Source: Streptomyces sp. NBC_00483 (GTDB taxonomy: Bacteria > Actinomycetota > Actinomycetes > Streptomycetales > Streptomycetaceae). Taken from it: DNA of 64,000 nt. Location of the stretch: positions 4,588,001-4,652,000 of the forward strand of contig NZ_CP107880.1 of the NCBI RefSeq assembly GCF_036013745.1. Direction: 5' to 3'. Positions 53,905 to 61,385 of the stretch are shown here, piece by piece. Each line of letters opens with the position of its first letter. Within the stretch, counting starts at the first letter, position 1. The translations under genes were made by a program, and so were the position numbers. Below the pieces are notes generated by a model. That model ran no database searches, had not been told where the DNA came from, and saw only the letters and a program-made list of their open reading frames with translations.

Positions 53905-54834
53905 TCAGGAGCCGAGCGACTCCACGATCAGCTCGGCGGCGCGCGCCACGAGCGGGCTGTCGCCCTCGGCGTCCTTGTCCGGCTTGGTCGACAGGACGGA
54001 CAGCACCACCGGCGCCCCGTCCGGCGTCCAGGCGATGCCGACGTCGTTGGCGGTGCCGTACGAGCCGGTGCCGGTCTTGTCGCCGAGCACCCAGTCCGCG
54101 GGCAGGGCCTTGCGGAAGCGTTCGGCGCTGGTGGTGTTGGCGAGCAGCCACCGCGTCAGCCGGTCGCGGTCGGCGGGGGCGAGGACGCCGCCGAGGACGA
54201 GGTGCGCGTACGTCGTACCGATCGCGCGGGGCGTGGTGGTGTCGGTGACGCGGCCCGGCTCGGCCGAGTTCAGCTCGGGCTCCCAGCGGTCGAGGCGGGT
54301 CGTGCGGTCGCCGGTCGAGCGGCAGAAGCGGGTGACGGCGGTGGGGCCGCCGAGGTGCTCCATGAGGAGGTTGGCGGCGGTGTTGTCGCTGTACGAGATC
54401 GCGGCGCCGCACAGCTCGGAGACGGTCATGCCGTGCTTGAGGTTCTTCGGCTCCCCGGTGACCGGGGCGCCGCCCGCGCGGTCGATGTCGGCCTGCGTGT
54501 AGTGGATGCGGCGGGCCAGGAACTCGCCGTTCTTGTCGAGGTCGCGCAGCACGGCGGCGACCGCGAGCGTCTTGAACGTGGAACACATCGGGAAACGCTC
54601 GTCGGCACGGTGCCGGACGGTGCGCCCGGTGCGGATGTCGTGCGCGAACACGCCGAGGCGGGCGCCGTGCCGGCGCTCGAGGGCGGTGAAGCGGCCGTCG
54701 GCCGACTCGGCGTGGGAGGTGCCGGTGGCCGCTCGGGCGGTGGCGGTAGCCGCTTGGGCGGTGGCGGAACCGGCGAGCGCGGTGACGCCGAGGGCGCTCG
54801 CGGTGGTGAGGATGGCGCGGCGGGTGGTGGGCAC
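53905..54834 (-). CDS. class A beta-lactamase
   Basis: A 309-residue serine beta-lactamase with a twin-arginine type signal (TTRRAILTTASALGVTALAG), so it is probably exported folded by Tat. All class A motifs are present: MCSTFKTLAVAAVL (SxxK), ISYSDNTAANLL (SDN), WEPELNSAEPG (the ExxLN omega-loop with the deacylating Glu) and VLGDKTGTGSYG (KTG). GTG 54834 is chosen because the signal begins there; an open upstream frame crosses the divergent tandem repeat. No BlaI-BlaR pair is adjacent, but a BlaI-type gene lies at 1.1 kb. Confidence 0.95.
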   Translation of the reverse strand: MPTTRRAILTTASALGVTALAGSATAQAATATARAATGTSHAESADGRFTALERRHGARLGVFAHDIRTGRTVRHRADERFPMCSTFKTLAVAAVLRDLDKNGEFLARRIHYTQADIDRAGGAPVTGEPKNLKHGMTVSELCGAAISYSDNTAANLLMEHLGGPTAVTRFCRSTGDRTTRLDRWEPELNSAEPGRVTDTTTPRAIGTTYAHLVLGGVLAPADRDRLTRWLLANTTSAERFRKALPADWVLGDKTGTGSYGTANDVGIAWTPDGAPVVLSVLSTKPDKDAEGDSPLVARAAELIVESLGS

Positions 54835-54925
54835 GGTGGAGGGTGGTCCCTTCTGCGCAACGATGATCTTTTTTGACCGGTACGGGTACGAGGACGGTCC
54901 TGCCCACTCAAACGGTTGCGGACCC

Positions 54926-54961
54926 ACCGAGATGCCAGGGGCCACCGAGATGCCAGGGGCC
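54926..54961. repeat. 18-base tandem duplication in the divergent promoter region
   Basis: Two identical units of ACCGAGATGCCAGGGGCC stand in direct tandem between the divergent beta-lactamase and hydrolase genes, followed by ACCGTGACATGC. It is a recent-looking exact duplication that sits where promoters for either gene would be. Confidence 0.9.
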
Positions 54962-54986
54962 ACCGTGACATGCGAGGCTCGGGGGC

Positions 54987-55829
54987 ATGAGAGTGGCACT
55001 GGCGCAGACCGACTGCGAACTCGGCGATGTGGACGCCAACCTGGACACGGCCCGCGAGCAGATCGCGCAGGCCGGGGACCAGGGAGCGGACCTGGTCGTC
55101 TTTCCCGAACTGAGCCTGCACGGCTATCACCTGGGCGGCCTGAAGTCCGACACGTCGATCGCCACGAACGACCCGCGTCTGCTCGGCCTCACGACGCCGG
55201 ACGGCCCCGACGTCATGGTGGGCCTGCACGAACACACCAGCCTGCGCGCGTACAACACCTCCGCGTACTACTCGGGCGGCGCCCTGCTGCACGCCCACCG
55301 CAAGCTGTACCTCCCGAACTACCTGGCCTGGGAGGAGCGCAAGCACGTCAGCCCCGGCCAGCACTCCCGCGCGTACGACCTGCCCGGCGACCACGGCAGG
55401 GCCGCGACGCTGGTCTGCAACGACGCGTGGCAGCCGGTGCTTCCGTGGCTGGCGGTGCAGGACGGCGCGGAGGTCCTGTTCGTCCCCGCGAACAGCGCGG
55501 CGACGCTCGACCCCGAGGCCATGGACACCACCCTCTACTGGGACACCCTCCTCTCCTACACGGCGAAGATGCTCCAGTGCTGGGTCGTCTTCGTGAACCG
55601 CGTCGGCAACGAGAACGGGGCGTCCTTCTGGGGCGGCTCCCGGGTCATCAGCCCGCGCGGCACGGCCGTGGCGCAGGCGCCGCAGTGGGAGCCGGGCCTC
55701 GTGACGGTCGACATCGACGTCCACGAGGCACGCCGCCAGCGCAGGGCGGTCCCCTTGGTGGCGGAGGCCCGCCTGGGCCTGATCGACCGCGAGGTCCGCC
55801 GCCTGATCGACGAGGGCGGCGACAGCTAG
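54987..55829 (+). CDS. nitrilase-superfamily carbon-nitrogen hydrolase
   Basis: A 280-residue amidase of the nitrilase fold. The catalytic Glu-Lys-Cys triad is seen in DLVVFPELSLHGYHL (Glu), LLHAHRKLYLPNY (Lys) and ATLVCNDAWQPVLPWL (Cys). FVNRVGNENGASFWGGSRVI is the following conserved part. Family members cleave nitriles or amides; the ELSLHGY and RKLYLP segments resemble beta-ureidopropionase/N-carbamoylputrescine amidase types. The start is ATG 54987. It precedes the interspersed repeat near 55.85 kb. Confidence 0.9.
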   Translation: MRVALAQTDCELGDVDANLDTAREQIAQAGDQGADLVVFPELSLHGYHLGGLKSDTSIATNDPRLLGLTTPDGPDVMVGLHEHTSLRAYNTSAYYSGGALLHAHRKLYLPNYLAWEERKHVSPGQHSRAYDLPGDHGRAATLVCNDAWQPVLPWLAVQDGAEVLFVPANSAATLDPEAMDTTLYWDTLLSYTAKMLQCWVVFVNRVGNENGASFWGGSRVISPRGTAVAQAPQWEPGLVTVDIDVHEARRQRRAVPLVAEARLGLIDREVRRLIDEGGDS

Positions 55830-55832
55830 GCA

Positions 55833-55938
55833 TTTCAGCCCCTGCGGCGTTTGAGCAGCGGGGTCCGGGTCAGAGCCCCGATCTTTTCAGCCCCGCTCTT
55901 CGGACGAGAGCCCGCGGGGTCCGGGGCAGAGCCCCGCG
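55833..55938. repeat. intergenic copies of a GC-rich interspersed repeat
   Basis: A copy of the FUSC-embedded repeat spans 55833-55887, almost base for base (CCCCTGCGGCGTTTGAGCAG, GGGGTCCGGGTCAGAGCCCC). A second, partial copy follows at 55886-55938 with GCCCGCGGGGTCCGGGGCAG. Internal GGGGTCCGGG/CAGAGCCCC pairs can fold. It fills the gap between the hydrolase gene and the polymerase gene. Confidence 0.85.
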
Positions 55939-55970
55939 ACCGCAACGCCGTCGCAGGGCACACGTTGTCA

Positions 55971-57683
55971 GTGCCGAATGTGACACTCGGCTACGTGACC
56001 GAACGATGGGCTCTCGCCCCCACCGAGCACGGCGGAGCGGACCTCGCCCCGCTGGGCCCGGACGGGCTGCCCGCAGGACCCGTCGTCCGGGAGCCGGACC
56101 TCGCCGAGGCAGTCCGCACCCGACCGGAGGTCACCCGCTGGGTCTGGCGCGACACCCACGCCGTATACCCCCACCTGCTCGCCGCCGGCGTCCGCGTCGA
56201 ACGCTGCTACGACATCGAGGCCGCCGAGAACCTCCTGATCGCCCACGAGGGCCGGCACGGCGACCCCCGTTCCGCCGCGGCGGCCCTGGCCCGCCTCAAA
56301 GGGGCGCCGGTCCCGCCCGACCCCCCGCCCCGCGTCGCCGCCCCCGGCTCCCAGTCCTCCCTCTTCGAGCCCCGCCCACCCGTCGACGTCCCGCTGACCG
56401 ACCTCGTCGACGTATACGCGGAGCAGCAGCGCCGCCACGAGGCGACCGCCCAGCCGGGCCGAATGCGGCTGCTGACCGCGTCCGAGTCGGCGGGCATGCT
56501 GGTGGCGGCGGAGATGCACGCGTCAGGCCTGCCATGGCGCGCGGACGTCCACAGGTCCGTACTCCAGGAACTCCTCGGCGAACGCTACGGAGGCGGCGGC
56601 GAACCACGCCGCCTGGCAGAACTGGCGGACGAGGTGTCGGCGGCGTTCGGCAGACCGGTACGCCCCGACCTCCCCGCCGACGTGATCAAGGCCTTCGCCC
56701 ACGCCGGCATCAAACTCACCTCGACCCGCCGCTGGGAGATCGAGGGCATCGACCACCCGGCCGTACCGCCCCTGATCGAGTACAAGAAGCTGTACCGGAT
56801 CTATACGGCACACGGCTGGTCCTGGCTCCAGGACTGGGTCAGGGAGGGCCGCTTCAGACCCGAGTACCTGCCCGGCGGCACCGTCTCCGGCCGCTGGACG
56901 ACGAACGGCGGCGGCGCACTCCAAATCCCCAAGGTCATCCGCCGCGCGGTGATCGCCGACCCCGGCTGGCGACTCGTCGTGGCCGACGCCGACCAGATGG
57001 AGCCCCGCGTCCTGGCCGCGATCTCCCGCGACCCGGCGTTCATGGACGTCTCGGGCCAGGCCGCCGACCTCTACCAGGCGGTCTCCGACCGGGCGTTCGC
57101 CGGTGACCGGGGCCAGGCCAAACTGGCCGTGCTCGGCGCCATATACGGGCAGACCTCGGGCGACGGCCTGAAGAACCTGGCCCTGCTGCGACGCCGCTTC
57201 CCGCAGGCAGTCGCATACGTCGACGAGGCGGCGCGCGCGGGCGAGGAAGGCCGTCTCGTGCGCACGTGGCTGGGCCGCACCTGCCCACCCGCCGTGGGCT
57301 CCGCCGACCCGGACGAGGCCGGCATCCCCCAGGACGATCCCGAACAGCCTTCAGAGGCAGGTGGATTGACGTACGGCTACGCCTCGTCGAACTCCCGCGC
57401 CCGCGGCCGCTTCACCCGCAACTTCGTCGTACAGGGCAGCGCCGCCGACTGGACCCTGCTCGTCCTCGCCGCGCTGCGCCGCGAACTCACGGACATGGCA
57501 GCCGAGTTGGTCTTCTTCCAACACGACGAGGTGATCGTGCACTGCCCCGCGGAAGAGACGGACCGGGTCAGCGAGGCAATCCGCGAAGCAGCCGCCCTGG
57601 CCGGCCGAATCGCCTTCGGCGAAACCCCGGTGCGCTTCCCGTTCACGGTGGCGGTCGTGGAGTGCTACGCGGACGCGAAGTGA
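55971..57683 (+). CDS. family A DNA polymerase (bifunctional 3'-5' exonuclease/polymerase type)
   Basis: A 570-residue DNA polymerase I relative without the 5' nuclease domain. The N-terminal third is a degenerate exonuclease-like part (RWVWRDTHAVYPHLLAAGVRVERCYDIEAAE). The polymerase palm motifs are LVVADADQMEPRVLAAI (motif A, with DADQMEPR for the usual DYSQIELR), AKLAVLGAIYGQTSGDGL (motif B) and FFQHDEVIVHCP (motif C). This second polymerase is typical of Streptomyces, distinct from the main PolA. GTG 55971 is used; GTG 55995 is an alternative. An upstream open frame crosses the interspersed repeat. Confidence 0.92.
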   Translation: MPNVTLGYVTERWALAPTEHGGADLAPLGPDGLPAGPVVREPDLAEAVRTRPEVTRWVWRDTHAVYPHLLAAGVRVERCYDIEAAENLLIAHEGRHGDPRSAAAALARLKGAPVPPDPPPRVAAPGSQSSLFEPRPPVDVPLTDLVDVYAEQQRRHEATAQPGRMRLLTASESAGMLVAAEMHASGLPWRADVHRSVLQELLGERYGGGGEPRRLAELADEVSAAFGRPVRPDLPADVIKAFAHAGIKLTSTRRWEIEGIDHPAVPPLIEYKKLYRIYTAHGWSWLQDWVREGRFRPEYLPGGTVSGRWTTNGGGALQIPKVIRRAVIADPGWRLVVADADQMEPRVLAAISRDPAFMDVSGQAADLYQAVSDRAFAGDRGQAKLAVLGAIYGQTSGDGLKNLALLRRRFPQAVAYVDEAARAGEEGRLVRTWLGRTCPPAVGSADPDEAGIPQDDPEQPSEAGGLTYGYASSNSRARGRFTRNFVVQGSAADWTLLVLAALRRELTDMAAELVFFQHDEVIVHCPAEETDRVSEAIREAAALAGRIAFGETPVRFPFTVAVVECYADAK

Positions 57684-57739
57684 CCCGGAGGACACCGTCG
57701 TTCCGGGGCCGCGCTCGGGCACGGCCCCGGATCCGGACG

Positions 57740-59128
57740 TCACCCCGTGGTCGTACGGCGGCGGGGTGCGACCACCGCCGGGGCGAGGACCGCCACGACG
57801 ACCACCGCGGCGAGGACCCAGAACGCCCGGTTCTGCTGGTCCTGGTGAGAGGTGGTGGCCAGGGCGGCGGTGAGGGCAGCGATGCCGTTCACGCCGGCTG
57901 CCGAGCCGAGGTTGCGCAGCATCGTCGCGGCCGAGGTGGCCACGCCCAACTGCTCGGGCGGCGACTGGTCCTGGATCAGCGCGAGCGTCGTCGCCGTGAC
58001 GGCGCCGGTGCCGATGCCCGCCGTCGTACCGGCCAGCCAGGCGAGTTCGCCGGTCGCGCTGAGCGAGGCGCTCACCAGGAGGGCGAGCGCGCCCACCAGC
58101 ATCGAGGGCCGGTAGCCGTGCCGGGCCACGAGCCCGCCGGTGACGGCGCTTCCCGCGACCCAGCCGAGCGCGGCGAGGCCGACGACCACGGCGATTCCCG
58201 TGGTCGAGGTCCCGGAGGCGGCGAGGCGTACGGGCAGCACGGTGACCGTCGCGTACATCACGACGCAGGCGCCGACAGTGGCCAGGGCCGCGCCGGCCGA
58301 GGGCGTACGGGCCAGGATCTGGCGCGGTACGAGGCCGCCGCCGAAGCGGCGTACCAGGACGAGCGCCAGCAGCCCGACGACCGCGGCGAGGACGCCGCCG
58401 ATCGTGCCGAGGCCGAGCTCGCCGCCCTGGAGTCCAACGAGGACCAGCGCGGAGCCGCCCGTGACCAGCAGGTACTCCCCGGCCGGGAAGCCGGAGCGCT
58501 GCCGGGGCGCCGAGGCCGCTGCCCGCTTCGGGAGGGCGAGGACGACGGCCAGGACGACGAATGCGCACAGCGGCACGTTCAGGAAGAACACCCAGCGCCA
58601 GCCCCACGCCTCGGTGACGGCCGCGCCGACCACCGGGCCGAGGACCGCCGCCACGCCCCAGACCATGCTCAGCATCGACTGCGCCTTGGCGCGCCGTTCG
58701 GCGCCGAAGACCCGGCCCACGATGACGTAGCTGGAGACGACGATCGCGCCCGCGGCCAGGCCGTGCAGCACCCGGGCCGCGACCAGCACGCCGAACGAGC
58801 CCGCGACCCCGGCGAGCACCGAGGCGCCGAGGAAGACCAGCGTCGAGCCGACGGCGAGCACCCGGTCGTCGAGCCGGTCGGCGACCCAGCCGGCCAGCGG
58901 CGTGCCCGCCACCTGGGCCAGCATGAACCCCGAGACGAGCCAGGCGTATCCACCGCCCGAGCCGCCGCCGACGTCGGACAGGACGCTGGGCAGCACCGTG
59001 CCCATGACGGTGGCGTCCATCGCGGCCAGGAGCAGGGCGAGCACGGCCGCCGCGACGGCGACCCTGCCCCCGGCCACGGCCGGACGGGCGGGCGCCGCGA
59101 CGCCCGCGCCCACGGCCGAGGACGTCAT
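57740..59128 (-). CDS. MFS transporter, DHA2-type efflux pump
   Basis: A 462-residue drug/metabolite exporter with about 14 hydrophobic segments. The N-terminal motif region is LLLAAMDATVMGTVLPSVLSD (motif D1) and GTPLAGWVADRLDDR (motif A variant, GxxxDRxGxR type). GRVFGAERRAKAQSMLSMVWGVAAVLGPVVGAAV carries the antiporter motif C. The ATG overlaps the diiron oxygenase stop (ATGA), so export is coupled to the biosynthetic genes. It is the last gene of the six-gene operon. Confidence 0.92.
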   Translation of the reverse strand: MTSSAVGAGVAAPARPAVAGGRVAVAAAVLALLLAAMDATVMGTVLPSVLSDVGGGSGGGYAWLVSGFMLAQVAGTPLAGWVADRLDDRVLAVGSTLVFLGASVLAGVAGSFGVLVAARVLHGLAAGAIVVSSYVIVGRVFGAERRAKAQSMLSMVWGVAAVLGPVVGAAVTEAWGWRWVFFLNVPLCAFVVLAVVLALPKRAAASAPRQRSGFPAGEYLLVTGGSALVLVGLQGGELGLGTIGGVLAAVVGLLALVLVRRFGGGLVPRQILARTPSAGAALATVGACVVMYATVTVLPVRLAASGTSTTGIAVVVGLAALGWVAGSAVTGGLVARHGYRPSMLVGALALLVSASLSATGELAWLAGTTAGIGTGAVTATTLALIQDQSPPEQLGVATSAATMLRNLGSAAGVNGIAALTAALATTSHQDQQNRAFWVLAAVVVVAVLAPAVVAPRRRTTTG

Positions 59129-60114
59129 GACGGGACCCCCGCGGTGCTCAGGGCCTTCACCGGCGCCACGACGGCGGCCGCGTGCACACGGTCGACGCCG
59201 GAGAACTCTGTGATGAGCGCGGTGAGTTCGTCGTCGAGGATCTCGTCGACGCTGTACAGCGTGCCGTCCGCGGCGAAGACCTTGCCGCCGAACGCCTTCG
59301 TCATCTCCAGTTGCACGGCAGCCGCCGGATTGCCGGTGACGAAGTCGACGCCGAGCAGCTCCCGGGTGCGCTCCTCGAACGTGGCCGCCAGCGTGCGGTT
59401 CAACTCCTCTATCCTGCCGAGTAGTTCACGTACTCGCTGCTGCTGTCCGGCGGTGAGTGCCGGGTAGATCAGCTTCATCGCCACGTGGTCGATCTTCACG
59501 TGCCGGGCCTCGTCGAGGCCGTGCGTGTGCAACAGGCGGGTGAAGAAGCGGGCCCGGTCCGGGTCGAGCCCGTCGGTGCGGTGCTCGAACACGGTGATCA
59601 CGGACTCGCCGACGTACGCCGAGCAGCACAGCGCGACCAGCTTCACGTACGGGTGGTCATCGGTGCGGAAGACGTCGAGGCGCTCGTCGAACAGGGCCGC
59701 CTCGACGCGGGGTTCGGCCCCCGAGAGGGCCCGTACGTACCGGTAGAAGGTGTTGGCGTGCTGGATCTCCTCTGCGGCGAAGCAGGAGAGTGCGTGGTGC
59801 AGCTCGTGCCCGAGGTTGATGGGGTCGCGCAGGTCGTGCAGCTCGCCCATCACCATGGCCATGACAGTGCTGACGTGGCGCTCGATCTCGGCGAGCTGCG
59901 CCAGCTCCTTGGTGAGGTAGGCGACGGCCTCGGCCTCGTGACCCGGCTCCCCGTATGCGACGACGGAGGCGAACTCCCGCTCGGCCGGCGTGCCGGCCTC
60001 CGCCCAGTCGAACGCATTGGGGTGGAAGGTGTTGATGTGCGCGAGCCGGGTCACCGAGGCGAGCTCGGTGCGGACGGCCTCGGCGATGCCGTCGAACTGG
60101 TCAGCCCTGGTCAT
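59125..60114 (-). CDS. AurF-like diiron oxygenase
   Basis: A 329-residue four-helix diiron protein of the AurF/CmlI N-oxygenase group. Iron ligand motifs are in order: GELHDLRDPINLGHELHHAL, CFAAEEIQHANTFYRY (ExxH), GESVITVFEHRTDGLDPD and HTHGLDEARHVKIDHVAMKLIY (ExxRH..D). AurF turns p-aminobenzoate to p-nitrobenzoate; other members oxidise amines or hydroxylate carbon. The substrate here is unknown. Its ATG overlaps the darcynin-like gene by 14 bases and its stop overlaps the MFS gene. Confidence 0.88.
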   Translation of the reverse strand: MTRADQFDGIAEAVRTELASVTRLAHINTFHPNAFDWAEAGTPAEREFASVVAYGEPGHEAEAVAYLTKELAQLAEIERHVSTVMAMVMGELHDLRDPINLGHELHHALSCFAAEEIQHANTFYRYVRALSGAEPRVEAALFDERLDVFRTDDHPYVKLVALCCSAYVGESVITVFEHRTDGLDPDRARFFTRLLHTHGLDEARHVKIDHVAMKLIYPALTAGQQQRVRELLGRIEELNRTLAATFEERTRELLGVDFVTGNPAAAVQLEMTKAFGGKVFAADGTLYSVDEILDDELTALITEFSGVDRVHAAAVVAPVKALSTAGVPS

Positions 60115-60430
60115 TCTCGTACTCCTTGTAGCCGTCCTGCAGCCCGATGGAGATGTCGCGCAGCCGCACCCAGCCCTCGGCGATGAACTCGCTGTCCCGC
60201 AGCTTCTCGATGAAGAAGTAGTAGGTCTTGATGTCGTCGGTCTCGACGAACAGGAAGTCGGAGTAGTCCGTGGCGAACGCCTCGGCGTCGAAGTGCCGGA
60301 CGGACATCCGGTCCGCGAAGGGCCCGACGATCTCCTTCTGGAAGACCTGTTCCTTCTCGCCCCGCTGTTCGCGGCTCAACCGGAGCCAGGAGGCGTCGAA
60401 TTCGTAGCGGATGACGATGCCGTACTTCAT
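60101..60430 (-). CDS. darcynin-like small protein
   Basis: A 109-residue protein resembling the darcynin family, which has no assigned biochemical role. KYGIVIRYEFDASWLRLSREQR begins the fold, then EIVGPFADRMSVRHFDAEAF, SDFLFVETDDIKTYYFFIEKL and EGWVRLRDISIGLQDG. A ferredoxin-like alpha/beta pattern is likely. It is encoded between the TauD-like and diiron oxygenases, suggesting that it acts on or assists their intermediates. The C-terminal coding region overlaps the next gene by 14 bases. Confidence 0.75.
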   Translation of the reverse strand: MKYGIVIRYEFDASWLRLSREQRGEKEQVFQKEIVGPFADRMSVRHFDAEAFATDYSDFLFVETDDIKTYYFFIEKLRDSEFIAEGWVRLRDISIGLQDGYKEYENDQG

Positions 60431-60432
60431 GG

Positions 60433-61347
60433 TCAGCTCCTGGCGTAGCTCTGGGCGTTGAGGATGGTGCGCTCGGGGTCGGTGATGGCCCGGCGGCCGT
60501 GCATGACACGGGTGTTGTCGATGAGGACGATGTCGCCGTCCTCCCACTGGATCTCCTCGGTGACCTTCTCGGTGACCTCGGTGTACTCGGCGATCACGTC
60601 GTCGGGTATCAGGGAGCCGTCGGCGAAGCGGATCTCGGGCGCCTCGTAGTTGAACGAGGGACCGAGGATGCTGTTGGCCCACGCGGTGCGCGAGGAGCCC
60701 CGGGTGGGGTGGGCGGCGTACACCGTGTACTCGTAGGTCAGGGTCCCGTCGGTGGCCTCGGTGAAGACCACGTCGGCGCCCTTGTTGGAGACGGCGTGGA
60801 GATGCTCGACGGTCATGTCGGCCGGGTCCGCGTCGGGGCCGGTGAGGTGCGCGGCGAGCCGCTGCCACATGGCCCGCGGGACGTTGCTGCGCACGTACTT
60901 CACCGGGTTGCCGGCGAACACCTTCCTGGCCCGCTCGGACAGCGCGTCCCAAACCCGGAAGCCGTCGCAGACGGTGGTCTCGGAGCCGGACGTGGCGGCC
61001 TTGACGCAGTGGAACCACAGCAGGTCGGGGGCGAAGGGCGTGGCGCCGTTCTCCAGGTGCAGGCCGATCGGGTCGCGCCCGGAGTCGACCTTCTGGGCGG
61101 CGTTGCCGTGGGAGGTGCGGGCCGGGTCCATGGTGGTGCGGGAGCTGTAGCGGCGCACCAGCTCGTTGAACTCCTCGACTCCGGGGGCGAATCCGCGGAT
61201 CAGGAGGTGCCCGGTGTCGGCGAGCAGGCCGTCGAGGCCCGCCTGGTACAGCTCGGTGAAGTCGGACTCCGTGCCGGTGGGCGTGATCATCATGCCGTCG
61301 CCGTCACCTATGGCGGTCAGACGCAGGGTGTGCTGGGCAACTGTCAT
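60433..61347 (-). CDS. TauD/TfdA-like Fe(II)/2-oxoglutarate dioxygenase
   Basis: A 304-residue jelly-roll oxygenase. The iron triad is seen as HLENGATPFAPDLLWFHC (HxE, like clavaminate synthase rather than the HxD of TauD) and DNTRVMHGRRAI (distal His), with the 2-oxoglutarate-binding Arg in ERTILNAQSYARS. TGHLLIRGFAPGVEEF near residue 45 is the conserved N-terminal helix-loop. The cofactor is inferred. It is followed immediately (2 bases) by the darcynin-like gene and preceded by the ligase gene. Confidence 0.88.
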   Translation of the reverse strand: MTVAQHTLRLTAIGDGDGMMITPTGTESDFTELYQAGLDGLLADTGHLLIRGFAPGVEEFNELVRRYSSRTTMDPARTSHGNAAQKVDSGRDPIGLHLENGATPFAPDLLWFHCVKAATSGSETTVCDGFRVWDALSERARKVFAGNPVKYVRSNVPRAMWQRLAAHLTGPDADPADMTVEHLHAVSNKGADVVFTEATDGTLTYEYTVYAAHPTRGSSRTAWANSILGPSFNYEAPEIRFADGSLIPDDVIAEYTEVTEKVTEEIQWEDGDIVLIDNTRVMHGRRAITDPERTILNAQSYARS

Positions 61348-61385
61348 GGCTTAATCCCCGTTTTCGTGTGTGCGTCAGATGTGCG

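Noticed and set aside
55851..55970. Upstream start of the DNA polymerase running through the GC-rich repeat
   Set aside because: The extra residues are the translation of an interspersed repeat and have no family similarity; GTG 55971 or 55995 are better.
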